From contig NZ_JAIQDE010000010.1 in NCBI RefSeq assembly GCF_020037015.1, forward strand, positions 232,735 through 296,734: a stretch of DNA of 64,000 nucleotides, in the 5' to 3' direction. The position numbers were made by a program, and so were the translations under genes. Below, piece by piece: positions 32,964-41,680 of the stretch. The stretch is from Corallococcus sp. AS-1-6. GTDB lineage: Bacteria > Myxococcota > Myxococcia > Myxococcales > Myxococcaceae. Positions within the stretch are counted from its first letter, which is position 1, and every line of letters starts with the position of its first letter. The notes below the pieces were generated by a model. It was not told where the DNA came from, did not search any database, and worked only from the letters and a program-made list of their open reading frames with translations.

Positions 32964-33147
32964 GGCGCTTCGCCTCCTCGCGCTGCGTGGAAAGGCCGCC
33001 GGGCAGCACGCGCAACACGGGCCGAGCGGTGCTGCGGGTGGGCGTGGCGGGCGCCTCGTCGCGGTCCATCAGGCCTAGAAGCGCAGTCACGCCCCGGAGC
33101 GCGGCGAGGGCGACGAGGATGCCGGCCGCGGTGAGCAGCTCACGCAT
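32956..33147 (-). CDS. Small membrane-anchored phage protein
   Basis: 63 residues from ATG 33147 with one hydrophobic N-terminal segment (LLTAAGILVALAALRGVTALL) and a polar basic tail. Overlaps both neighbours by 8 nt. Function unknown; size and layout would fit a membrane peptide such as a superinfection or spanin-like factor, but nothing specific shows this. Confidence 0.6.
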   Translation of the reverse strand: MRELLTAAGILVALAALRGVTALLGLMDRDEAPATPTRSTARPVLRVLPGGLSTQREEAKRHG

Positions 33148-33496
33148 GGCGCACCTCGGGGCCCGCCGCGAAGGAGGCCAGCAGCGCGGCCTTCGCGCGT
33201 TCGTGGAAGGGCTGCTCGCGCTTCTTCGCCGTCCGCCACAGCCGCTCGCAGGCGGGATGCCGGCAGGTGGCCACCGGGCGCTCCTTCACCTCGCCGAGCT
33301 GCAGGTGGCGCGGGCGCAGCGTCCAGCACACCGCGCACCGGGCCTTGAGCCCGGCGTACCCGGCGTCCTCCAGCGACGTGGGCGTCTCGCGGTACAGCCG
33401 CAGGCGCAGCAGGCCGCGTTCGCGCTTCGGGCACGTGCGCACCAGCACGCGCACCTGCTCACGGCGCTCCTCGGGCGTGGGCAGCGGGCTACCCAT
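33140..33496 (-). CDS. Small Cys-containing phage protein
   Basis: 118 residues from ATG 33496. An N-terminal helical part with RTCPKRERGLLRLRLYRE and a central CAVC ... CRHPAC suggest a single zinc site between residues about 54 and 82. Rest is basic and helical. No family recognised. Overlaps the LexA-like gene by 8 nt. Confidence 0.6.
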   Translation of the reverse strand: MGSPLPTPEERREQVRVLVRTCPKRERGLLRLRLYRETPTSLEDAGYAGLKARCAVCWTLRPRHLQLGEVKERPVATCRHPACERLWRTAKKREQPFHERAKAALLASFAAGPEVRHA

Positions 33497-33794
33497 TGAG
33501 CACCTCGGGGTGCTCGCGCAGGTAGTCGTTAGCCAGGGCCTCGCCGGACTCGGTGATGACGAGCCCGCGGTGGACGTTCGGCAGACGCTTCAGCAGGCGG
33601 CGCTGCTCCAGCCGCTCGAAGTAGTCCGTCGCGGCGCGCTTGGACGACCAGCCGAAGCGCTCGCACACCTCGCTCGCCGAGGGCGCCACGCCTCTGTCGA
33701 GCTTGTAGGCGTGGACGTAGGCCAGCACCTCCTGCTGGCGCTGCGTGGGGGCGCCCCCGGAGGGGCCATTCTCGGGAGGGGGACGGCAGCTCAT
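33489..33794 (-). CDS. LexA-like winged-helix DNA-binding protein
   Basis: 101 residues from ATG 33794 (ATGA overlap). TQRQQEVLAYVHAYKLDRGV then APSASEVCERFGWSSKRAAT and a wing with RRLLKRLPNVHRGLVIT form a complete LexA-type winged helix; the protease domain is absent. It could regulate the early operon or host SOS-type promoters. Confidence 0.8.
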   Translation of the reverse strand: MSCRPPPENGPSGGAPTQRQQEVLAYVHAYKLDRGVAPSASEVCERFGWSSKRAATDYFERLEQRRLLKRLPNVHRGLVITESGEALANDYLREHPEVLNG

Positions 33795-34009
33795 CGCGTG
33801 GGCCTCCGGGTGATGACGGTGGCGCAGCTGGCGGCACGCTCGCGGCGGGCGCGGTCGAGGTCGTCGGCCTTCGCCCATGCCTTGCGCGCGTCCGCGTCCC
33901 AGACGCTGACGACGACGCCGGAGGGGTCGCTGATGGAGACGCGGTGGCCGGTGCCGCTGCGCAGGGACACCTTGGCGACGGAGGCGGAGTGGGGGCGGGG
34001 CGCGCTCAC
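33791..34009 (-). CDS. Small phage protein
   Basis: 72 residues from ATG 34009, ATGA-coupled at both ends. Short beta-hairpins (VSISDPSGVVVSVWDADARK) followed by a charged helix. No family recognised. Confidence 0.55.
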   Translation of the reverse strand: MSAPRPHSASVAKVSLRSGTGHRVSISDPSGVVVSVWDADARKAWAKADDLDRARRERAASCATVITRRPTR

Positions 34010-34340
34010 GCGGCACCTCCCGTCCGCACGTCCAGCGCGCTGCGGTCACAGAGTTCCACGAGCGCATCGACGTCGAAGTGCGGGCCGAAGATGGTGCGGC
34101 CCCTAAAGCGGAAGCGTTCACGCACCTCGTGCTCCTGCGCAGTGAGGACCGCCTTGAATGCGGTTTGCACCAACTCCGAGGGCGTCATGTGCGGCGACAG
34201 GAGCCACTTCCGGCCGTGCTGGGACTGGCCGTCGGCGGTGAACCGCACCTGGAGGAAGAGGCAGGAGCCCTCACCGCCCAGGTGGAAGAGCCAGTCCTCG
34301 TAGCGAATCACCGTCAGCAGCGCCTGAATCTCGGTGCGCG

Positions 34341-34344
<4 letters not shown>
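34006..34344 (-). CDS. Hypothetical early phage protein
   Basis: 112 residues from a GTG at 34344 overlapping the phosphatase stop (GTGA). It contains a beta-rich segment (EGSCLFLQVRFTADGQSQ then HGRKWLLSPHMTPSEL) and a helix rich in acidic/basic pairs. The pattern WLLSPHMT.SE..QTA.KA.L.A.EHE.RE.F.F.G..IF.PH.D is found in a common phage hypothetical protein family; activity unknown. Confidence 0.65.
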
Positions 34345-35044
<700 letters not shown>

Positions 35045-35048
<4 letters not shown>

Positions 35049-35299
35049 CGGCCACCGCCCTTCTCACCATCCATGACAGACGTGGCCTCCGGAACGAAAC
35101 CGGCGGAAGCTCGGAGGCGCTGCAACTCCGCGACGGCTGCTTCCAAGGCGTGGTGTGTACAGGCCTGGGCAGGAGATCCAGGCCAGCACGCCAAGCCGCA
35201 GGCAACGCACCCGGGAACTGGCGGCACCGACGTCACGAAGGCGAGGACCGCCCCCGGCCCGGCGTCAGAGACGGTGCCGCAACGCCAGGACAGCGCCAC
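35045..35299 (-). CDS. Small Cys-rich protein, first gene of the early operon
   Basis: 84 codons ending in an ATGA overlap with the phosphatase. CVACGLACWPGSPAQACTHH could bind zinc, followed by a helix (HALEAAVAELQRLRAS). The N-terminal 25 residues are less convincing and the true start may be internal. Function unknown. Confidence 0.5.
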
Positions 35300-35326
35300 G
35301 GACCGGCTGGACCCTGGAGCCCGCGT

Positions 35327-35360
35327 CCCCGTCCCGATGAAATCCTCAGTCGGAACGGGG
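35327..35360 (-). terminator. Hairpin after the tRNA gene
   Basis: CCCCGTCCCGA (35327-35337) and TCGGAACGGGG (35350-35360) pair in 10 of 11 positions across a 12-nt loop, directly downstream of the tRNA 3' end on the minus strand. There is no T-run. It may end tRNA transcription or belong to the attachment region. Confidence 0.4.
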
Positions 35361-35370
35361 GGTTGCGGAG

Positions 35371-35444
35371 TGACCCCGACAGGAATCGAACCTGTGGCCT
35401 GCGGTTTAGGAAACCGCCGCTCTATCCAACTGAGCTACGGGGTC
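35371..35444 (-). tRNA. tRNA-Arg (anticodon CCT)
   Basis: Reverse strand folds into a normal cloverleaf: acceptor GACCCCG/CGGGGTC with discriminator A, D-arm GCTCAGTTGGATAGAGC, anticodon arm GCGGT-TTCCTAA-ACCGC with CCT as anticodon, and T-arm with GGTTCGATTCC. The 3' CCA is not encoded. It decodes AGG. The prophage starts at its 3' end, so the last 15-50 bases are the likely attachment core, restored by the phage copy. Confidence 0.97.
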
Positions 35445-35610
35445 GTGAGGCGGCGGGCGTTATAGCAGGGGACTGGTCGGGCGCAACGGGTCTGACGCCT
35501 GACCGGGCGTCCTCTGTCCACCCCGCAACGGCCGCTTCCCCGGGCGGGCACGGGGCAAGCAGGCATGGCCCGACCTGCCTGATGTTCCCAGAACATACTT
35601 TTGACGCGCT

Positions 35611-35644
35611 TCCAGAATCTGGTTCAGGCCATCCAGATTCTGGA
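35611..35644 (+). promoter_or_regulatory. Operator-like paired 12-mers upstream of the pilus operon
   Basis: TCCAGAATCTGG (35611-35622) and CCAGATTCTGGA (35633-35644) form a perfect 12-bp inverted repeat with a 10-nt spacer. Read the other way, TCCAGAATCTGG and TCCAGATTCTGG are near-direct repeats 21 bp apart, two helical turns, and each is itself nearly palindromic. This fits two dimer sites for a regulator of the pilus genes, or a transcript hairpin. The rest of 35445-35772 shows no gene. Confidence 0.45.
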
Positions 35645-35772
35645 GAAATCACCCGTGAGTTTGTCTGGAATTGGCGCGCCGTCAGGACCCGCGACGTCTG
35701 TCTTCCAGAGGGTGACGGCCCTTTCGTCATCATCCGTAAGCCCAGGGCACGGCCCTTGCTCTATCCCGGGCC

Positions 35773-36513
35773 ATGGCTCCTCCCCCCTCGGAGTCCCGCT
35801 CCCAACGACGTCCCACCTCTCCCCTCAGAAAGCCACGCAGTCGCGGCTTCGCCCTGCTGGCGGCCCTGGGCATCACGCTCGCGCTGAGCGTGACCGTCGC
35901 CCTGACGGTTCGCGCGGTGACCCGCGAGGCCTCTGTCCAGGGCGACCTGCGCAGACAGAAGGAGGCGTTCTTCGCCGCGGAGGCGGGACTCGCGGAGGGA
36001 CGCGAGACGATGCGCCTGCTGCTCGGGGACTCGGAGACCTACAACTCCGCGCTCGCGCAGCTCGGCGCCCCCGTGAGCGAGCCCGGGCTCGGGTCCGCCG
36101 CCCAGCCCTGGTACGAGGTCCTCCCCGCCGCGGGCTCCGCTGACGGCTGGAACACGTACTCGCTCACTCCGGAGGCCATGACGCCCTCGGAGCTTTCGAG
36201 CGCGACGGGCGAGGCCTACGTGGACTACCCACGCCAAGCCCACGTCCGCTACCGCGTGTTCGTCCATGACGACGCGGATGACGCCGACTTCACCACCGAC
36301 ACCAACCGCCGGGTCTGGCTCGTCGCCGTGGGCGAGGTGGTGGTGGGCGGCGGGCGCCCTGCCCGCTCCGTCGTCCAGGCCCTCATCACCAATGACAATG
36401 CCTTGCAGCTCACCGGCCCGGGCTGCGTGAACCGCGGCTGCGGCCCCAACAACACGTTCAACAACTCCCTGGACCGCCGCGCCCCGGCCACCCAGACCGT
36501 CCGCTTCTTCTGA
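35773..36513 (+). CDS. pilX: Type IVa minor pilin PilX
   Basis: 246 residues. A short basic leader ends in RSRG, then FALLAALGITLALSVTVALT, the hydrophobic helix of a class III-type prepilin. FFAAEAGLAEGRE next to it is the classic PilX signature. Prepilin peptidase would cut after the Gly. Minor pilins with PilY1 prime pilus assembly in the inner membrane and cap the pilus. First gene of a plus-strand operon with the TfcP-like, PilY1, PilV, PilW and FimU genes. No strong ribosome site is visible before the ATG. Confidence 0.88.
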   Translation: MAPPPSESRSQRRPTSPLRKPRSRGFALLAALGITLALSVTVALTVRAVTREASVQGDLRRQKEAFFAAEAGLAEGRETMRLLLGDSETYNSALAQLGAPVSEPGLGSAAQPWYEVLPAAGSADGWNTYSLTPEAMTPSELSSATGEAYVDYPRQAHVRYRVFVHDDADDADFTTDTNRRVWLVAVGEVVVGGGRPARSVVQALITNDNALQLTGPGCVNRGCGPNNTFNNSLDRRAPATQTVRFF

Positions 36514-36537
36514 AGCTTGCAAGTCATCGAGGCGTCC

Positions 36538-36948
36538 ATGCGAGTCCACCTCCTCCCCGCGCTCCTCCTCCTCGCGCCGCTCGCCCACGCGGAGAGCCGG
36601 GGCGAGGTCCTCTTCCAACAGGCGTGCTCCCGGTGCCACGTCGCCCAGGTGCAGACGAAGGCCCCGTCCACCTCGGGCCTCGTCGCGGCCTCCAAGGGCA
36701 GCGGCCCCCACCTGGGCGAGCTGCTGCCCCGCCGCGGCTACGAGCAGGTCCGCAAGTGGATCCAGGGGCCCCAGCGCCTCAAGCCCGACACGGGCTGCGA
36801 CACCCGCATGCTCGCGCCCTCGGACCTGGACGCGCTCATGTCGTTCCTGGCCACCGCATCCCAGCCTCCTGAGCCCCAGCGCGCGGAGCGGCTGCGGCAG
36901 GAGCTGGAGCAGCAGCTCGCCGAGCGGCGCGCGAAGGAGACGCGATGA
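36538..36948 (+). CDS. tfcP: TfcP-like cytochrome c of the PilY1 cluster
   Basis: 136 residues from ATG 36538 (GAGG 6 nt upstream); signal peptide MRVHLLPALLLLAPLAHA. One heme-binding motif CSRCH lies near residue 36, with possible distal ligands in GCDTRMLAPSDLDALMSFL. In Myxococcus a noncanonical cytochrome c, TfcP, is encoded between pilX and pilY1 and stimulates calcium binding and stability of PilY1; location and features here match. Periplasmic. Its stop overlaps the PilY1 start (ATGA). Confidence 0.82.
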   Translation: MRVHLLPALLLLAPLAHAESRGEVLFQQACSRCHVAQVQTKAPSTSGLVAASKGSGPHLGELLPRRGYEQVRKWIQGPQRLKPDTGCDTRMLAPSDLDALMSFLATASQPPEPQRAERLRQELEQQLAERRAKETR

Positions 36949-39900
36949 ACCGCGCCCTCGCCATCTCCGCGCTCCTGCTGGCACCGCTGTTCGCGCACGC
37001 GCAGGGGCTCAGCCAGCTCTGCCAGGACGTGCTCACCCAGGACAAGCAGCCCGACTTCCAGGCCAGCGGCTTCGACACGAACCAGTCCGTCAACATCACC
37101 CGCGAGAGCCCGCCCCGGCTCCAGCTCAACACCAACCTCACCGTGCTGGACCCCGAACGCATCTACTTCCCGTTCGATCAGCACGTCACCATCAGCTACG
37201 TGTTCGAGTCCGCCGGCGCGTCGCACGCGCTCGGCTATATGTACATGGACGACGTGAAGGCCCGGGGCTACGCGGACGCCAACGGGAACCTCGTCGACAA
37301 GAACAGCAACGGCATCCTCGACCTGCACGAGGACCTCTTCAATCTGGCGCCCACCAGCGGCGCCAAGGCCCGCCCCTATATCGGCCCCTACACCTCGGCG
37401 GGCGCGCCCAACCGCCGGTGCAACGTGTCGTTCACCTCCGGCGGCTTCACCTACAACCAGCCCGAGCTGGCGATGAACGGCGGCTGCGCGTCGACCTTCG
37501 CCTCCCAGCAGTCGCTGAAGGACGCGCGGCCGGGTCAGACGGGCAACACCTTCAAGGTCGACCTCGTGGGCAGCCTGATGGGCGGCGCGCCCACGTCCCC
37601 CGCGTTCTCCGACCGTGGCGTCTTCGACTACATCCCCAACCTGCTGGAGCCCGCCGACCCTCGCAACAACAAGCTGGGCCTGGGGAAGATGGTCTTCCTC
37701 CTGTCCGACGACGACACGGACCTGAGCGTCTTCAACAACATCGCCCCCGTCGCCGACTCCAGCAACACCGCCGACGGCGTCCCCGACTACGACGTCTCCC
37801 GGTACGACCCCAACGGCCTCCAGCGCGCCACCAACCCCGACCCCGGCATCACCACGTACGACAGGACCGTGGACCTGGGGCAGATCGAAGGCGGCAAGGA
37901 GCTCGTGTTCTTCCTCGTCGTCTTCTACGACGCATCCCACGCCCCCACGTCCACGGGCGGCACCGTCTTCCCGTGCCTGCGCCGGGACGCGGACGACAAG
38001 TGCACCCTGCACCTGCGCACGTCCGTCTCCGTCTTCTTCTCCAAGGCGGCGTGGAACATGGACCAGAACGCCGTGGGCGGCACCGTGACGGCCGAGCGCA
38101 ACATCGGCTGCAGCTACAACTCGAGCTGCAACCCGAGCAGCCCCTCCACGTCCGCCGGGGCCTGCGCCGTGTCCGGCACCAAGGAGCTGCTCTGCGGCTG
38201 GCTGGAGGGCCCCAAGACCCACGTCAACTCCACGCTGGGCCGGTTGAACACGGCGGCCTACGGCAACCTCGACATGCCCATGGAGAAGGAGTCCATCCCC
38301 CGGCCCGCCAACAACCGCATGGCCCACGTCATCATGGGCGCGCCGAGCACGGACCCCTTCCGGTGGATCCTCGGCTTCGAGGACCTCAACGGCGGCGGTG
38401 ACCGCGACTTCAACGACGTCGTGTTCCTGATCAACAAGGAGAACGGCGGCGGCGTCCGCTCCGGCACCGTCTCCGGCGACATCTCCCCGGACATCGCCGA
38501 GGACTTCACCATCACCAAGGTCCGCTTCCGCCGCCAGGACGACCTCGCCCCCGCGCCGCGCACCTGCACCGGCGGCGCACCGTGCTGGTCGGAGGAGATC
38601 CCCGGCGCGTGCCGGCCTCCCGGCGGGCCGCTGCCCACCCTCCGGTACGCCGTGGCCGTGGACTGCCGCGTCTGCGCTGGCGGCACCTGCACCCGCAATC
38701 CCAACCCCACCTGGTATCCGGTGGAGTTCCCCAACACCTCGCCGCCCACCCAGGAGGTGGAGCTGGACATGCTGGCGCTGGGCTTCACCGGGTCGCAGTT
38801 GTGCTGGAAGGCGGACATCACCAGCCCGAACGAGCGGTGCCGCCCCATCATCGACAACGTGGACGTGGGCTACCAGGCCGTGCGCGCCGGCACCTACGCC
38901 CGCGCCTCGCCGTCCACCGTGGGCAACGCCATCGTCTGGGGCGCGAACGAGACGCCCGGACGCGGCTGGGGCCAGGGCTGGACGGCGCCCGGGTATGCCG
39001 GCATGCCCGCCGCCACCACGCGCGCCTACGACGGCACCACGGACCTGTCCGTGCGCGGGCACCTCTACTTCCGCTCGCTCTACGACCCGGAGGCCCCCAA
39101 CCGGACGAACGTCGTCGAGCGGTGGAACGCCGGCCGGGTCATGGCCATCGCGCTGACGAAGGGCCAGGACCCCGCCACCCGCAGGCTCTTCACCCTGGAT
39201 GCCACGGGGGCGCGCACGGACATCGCGACGGCCGCCGCCGACAGCGCGTCCACCAGCCCCCTCTTCCCGGACTCGCTCTGTGATCAGGTGGTCAACGGCC
39301 GCTACGTCTTCGACCTGAACAACGACGGCACCTGCGGCACGCCCACGCACCCGTTCAAGCAGATCAACGACGTCACCAACGACCGCGCCTTCCTGCGCGA
39401 GTGGCTGTACGGCTGGGAGGACCTGCACGCGCCGGGCGCCTCGAACGTGCGGCGCGCCTGGCCCGTGGGCGGCGTCAACCTGTCCACCGTGGCGCTGGCC
39501 GTGCCGCCGTTCCTCGACGGCTGGTACCAGAGCGCCCGCGCCGCGGAGCGCGACCAGTACCGCAGGAACTTCATGGAGCCGCTGAAGAACCGCCGCACCG
39601 TGGCCTACGTGGGCACGGTGAGCGGCTACCTGCACGCCTTCGACGCGGGGGCGTTTCGCACCGGCGCGCGCGATGGCTGCCTCGCCCGGGATCAGCAACG
39701 CGGCTACTTCGCGCCGACGTCATGTGGCGCCGGCACGTCGCCGCGCGACTACGGCACCGGCGAGGAGCGGTTCGCCTACCTGCCGCGGCTCCTGCTGGAG
39801 CGCTACGTCAACCGGTACGCGCGCTTCCTGGGCTCGGGCAACCTGCCCCGTCCGCAGGTGGATGCCTCGCCCACCATCGCCAACGTGGACTTCGGCGTGC

Positions 39901-41162
39901 CCGGCAAGCCCGCGTGGACGATGTCCAGCACCCCTTCCCGGACGCAGGGCGCCAAGACGGTCCTGGTCTCCGCCACGGGCAAGGGCAGCCCGGCGGTGTT
40001 CGCGCTCGACATCACCCGGCCGGACCTCCCCGCGCAGTACCCGCTGCCGCTCTGGGAGTTCAGCCTGGCGGACGGCGCCGTGCAGCAGGCCTTCACGGAC
40101 GCGCGCAACGCGGACAGGTCATCGCCCAAGAAGGTGAAGCTCCCGGATGACTCCGGCTCGCGGCACGCGCCGAGCGTGGTGCGCCTGGCCTGGGGCTCCA
40201 CGCGGACCCCAGGCGCGTGGACCGCCGTCGTCGGCACGGACTACGTCCCCAGCTCCGGCAGGGCGGGCACCCTCTACCTGCTCGACATGAAGACGGGCCG
40301 CCCGCTGGACCTGGGCACCACCGCCGCCGGCCGCATGGCGGGCGTCATCACCCTGGACGACGCCTCCGGCATCGCGGGCGAGGCCGCGCTGGTGGACCTG
40401 GACCATGACGGCACCTACGAGGTCCTCTACGTCCCGACCACCGCCGGCCGCGTGTACCGCATCAACCTGGATCAGGTCGACACGAGCGCACCGCCAGGCG
40501 CCAAGGTGCGCCGCTGCCGCGTGGCGGACGCCCCGGTGGACGTGTCGTTGAGCAGCAGCGCCGCGCAGGGGCAGGACCAGAGCTACCAGCAGCTCTACTC
40601 CAACCTGGCCGTGAAGGTGACGGACGCGTCCACCGGCCCGGTGGTCCGCTTCTACTTCGGCACCGCGGACAACCCGGACGAGAGCTCGGACGGGCCGGCC
40701 AACAACACCCTCTACCGCTACCACCTGCTGGGCTACGAGGATCCGGACCCCACGGGCACGCGGGGCTGCTCGGCGCTGACGCCGCTCTGGGTGAAGCCGC
40801 TGGACGCGGGGCAGGCGGTGTGGGGCGGCGTCTCGCTGTCCCAGGACCAGGTCTACGCCACCACGGCGGTGGGCAAGGCCGCGGACATCTGCAGCCTGAG
40901 CAGCACGGAGAGCGGGCGGTTCTACGCCGTGGGCCAGGTGAACACCGGGGCGCTGGCGCCCACGCTGTCGAGCGCGCCCCTCCAGGGCCACGGCGTCAGC
41001 GCGCCGGTGGTCCATGACGAGCACCTCTTCGTGCTCACCGCGGACGGAAAGATGCTGATGGTGGGCAACGACGCCTGGAACAACGACACCGGAAGCGCCG
41101 CCGCCACGCGCTCGCGGGTCCTGTTCTGGGAGCCCGTGCCGGAAGGACGGTTGCCGAAATGA
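36945..41162 (+). CDS. pilY1: Pilus tip adhesin PilY1
   Basis: 1405 residues. Signal peptide MNRALAISALLLAPLFAHA. An EF-hand-like loop DKNSNGILDLHE lies near residue 120. A DUF4114-like segment (FRWILGFEDLNGGGDRDFND) lies near 470-490. The C-terminal half is the PilC/PilY beta-propeller, with the typical calcium-binding DLDHDGTYEVLYVPT near 1150 and WEFSLADG before it. PilY1 sits at the pilus tip, helps start pilus assembly, and acts as adhesin; it needs calcium. Coupled to the cytochrome gene and to pilV by ATGA overlaps. Confidence 0.93.
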   Translation: MNRALAISALLLAPLFAHAQGLSQLCQDVLTQDKQPDFQASGFDTNQSVNITRESPPRLQLNTNLTVLDPERIYFPFDQHVTISYVFESAGASHALGYMYMDDVKARGYADANGNLVDKNSNGILDLHEDLFNLAPTSGAKARPYIGPYTSAGAPNRRCNVSFTSGGFTYNQPELAMNGGCASTFASQQSLKDARPGQTGNTFKVDLVGSLMGGAPTSPAFSDRGVFDYIPNLLEPADPRNNKLGLGKMVFLLSDDDTDLSVFNNIAPVADSSNTADGVPDYDVSRYDPNGLQRATNPDPGITTYDRTVDLGQIEGGKELVFFLVVFYDASHAPTSTGGTVFPCLRRDADDKCTLHLRTSVSVFFSKAAWNMDQNAVGGTVTAERNIGCSYNSSCNPSSPSTSAGACAVSGTKELLCGWLEGPKTHVNSTLGRLNTAAYGNLDMPMEKESIPRPANNRMAHVIMGAPSTDPFRWILGFEDLNGGGDRDFNDVVFLINKENGGGVRSGTVSGDISPDIAEDFTITKVRFRRQDDLAPAPRTCTGGAPCWSEEIPGACRPPGGPLPTLRYAVAVDCRVCAGGTCTRNPNPTWYPVEFPNTSPPTQEVELDMLALGFTGSQLCWKADITSPNERCRPIIDNVDVGYQAVRAGTYARASPSTVGNAIVWGANETPGRGWGQGWTAPGYAGMPAATTRAYDGTTDLSVRGHLYFRSLYDPEAPNRTNVVERWNAGRVMAIALTKGQDPATRRLFTLDATGARTDIATAAADSASTSPLFPDSLCDQVVNGRYVFDLNNDGTCGTPTHPFKQINDVTNDRAFLREWLYGWEDLHAPGASNVRRAWPVGGVNLSTVALAVPPFLDGWYQSARAAERDQYRRNFMEPLKNRRTVAYVGTVSGYLHAFDAGAFRTGARDGCLARDQQRGYFAPTSCGAGTSPRDYGTGEERFAYLPRLLLERYVNRYARFLGSGNLPRPQVDASPTIANVDFGVPGKPAWTMSSTPSRTQGAKTVLVSATGKGSPAVFALDITRPDLPAQYPLPLWEFSLADGAVQQAFTDARNADRSSPKKVKLPDDSGSRHAPSVVRLAWGSTRTPGAWTAVVGTDYVPSSGRAGTLYLLDMKTGRPLDLGTTAAGRMAGVITLDDASGIAGEAALVDLDHDGTYEVLYVPTTAGRVYRINLDQVDTSAPPGAKVRRCRVADAPVDVSLSSSAAQGQDQSYQQLYSNLAVKVTDASTGPVVRFYFGTADNPDESSDGPANNTLYRYHLLGYEDPDPTGTRGCSALTPLWVKPLDAGQAVWGGVSLSQDQVYATTAVGKAADICSLSSTESGRFYAVGQVNTGALAPTLSSAPLQGHGVSAPVVHDEHLFVLTADGKMLMVGNDAWNNDTGSAAATRSRVLFWEPVPEGRLPK

Positions 41163-41680
41163 AGACCCGGAAGACCTCCGCGAGCCGGGGCGTCGCCCTG
41201 ATTGAAACGCTGGCCGCGTCGGTGGTGCTCATCCTGGGGCTGATGGGGGCCATGGCGATGATCCGCGAGACGAACCGCGCCAACCGCCGGACCCTCACCG
41301 CCACGCAAGCCCAGACCCTGGGGGAGCTGACCCTGGAGAACATCGTGTCCATGGGGTGCACGCGCGCCCCTGCGTGCGGAAACATCGCCGCGCTGGACGG
41401 CACCCGCTCCACGGTGTGGCAGACCGCCGCCGGGGCGGTGCTGACCAGCAAGCCCGCGGCCTCCGTCGTCGCGCGCGAGTACGAACTCGCCGTGGACGTG
41501 GACGGCTCCGTCCAGCCGGGCCTCAACGAGAATGGCTCCGTCGGCGTGCCGGCCGTGGACCGCTCGCTCCGGGGACAGGGCCCTGGCGACCTCGTCAACG
41601 TGCGGGTCAGCGTCAGTTGGGTGGAACCGGCCCGGACCGGACGCCAAGTGGTGGTCCTCCAGACGCGGATGGCGCCATGA
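41159..41680 (+). CDS. pilV: Type IVa minor pilin PilV
   Basis: 173 residues. Basic leader ending in SRG, then VALIETLAASVVLILGLMGA, with the Glu5 equivalent of prepilins present (VALIE). It continues with the ET.R...N...A..LA.....LENI region typical of PilV. Overlaps pilY1 and pilW by 4 nt each. Part of the priming complex. Confidence 0.88.
   Translation: MKTRKTSASRGVALIETLAASVVLILGLMGAMAMIRETNRANRRTLTATQAQTLGELTLENIVSMGCTRAPACGNIAALDGTRSTVWQTAAGAVLTSKPAASVVAREYELAVDVDGSVQPGLNENGSVGVPAVDRSLRGQGPGDLVNVRVSVSWVEPARTGRQVVVLQTRMAP

Noticed and set aside
36738..39698. 986-codon minus-strand open frame
   Set aside because: Antisense to PilY1; Val/Gly/His/Arg-rich with no domain, produced by third-position GC bias.
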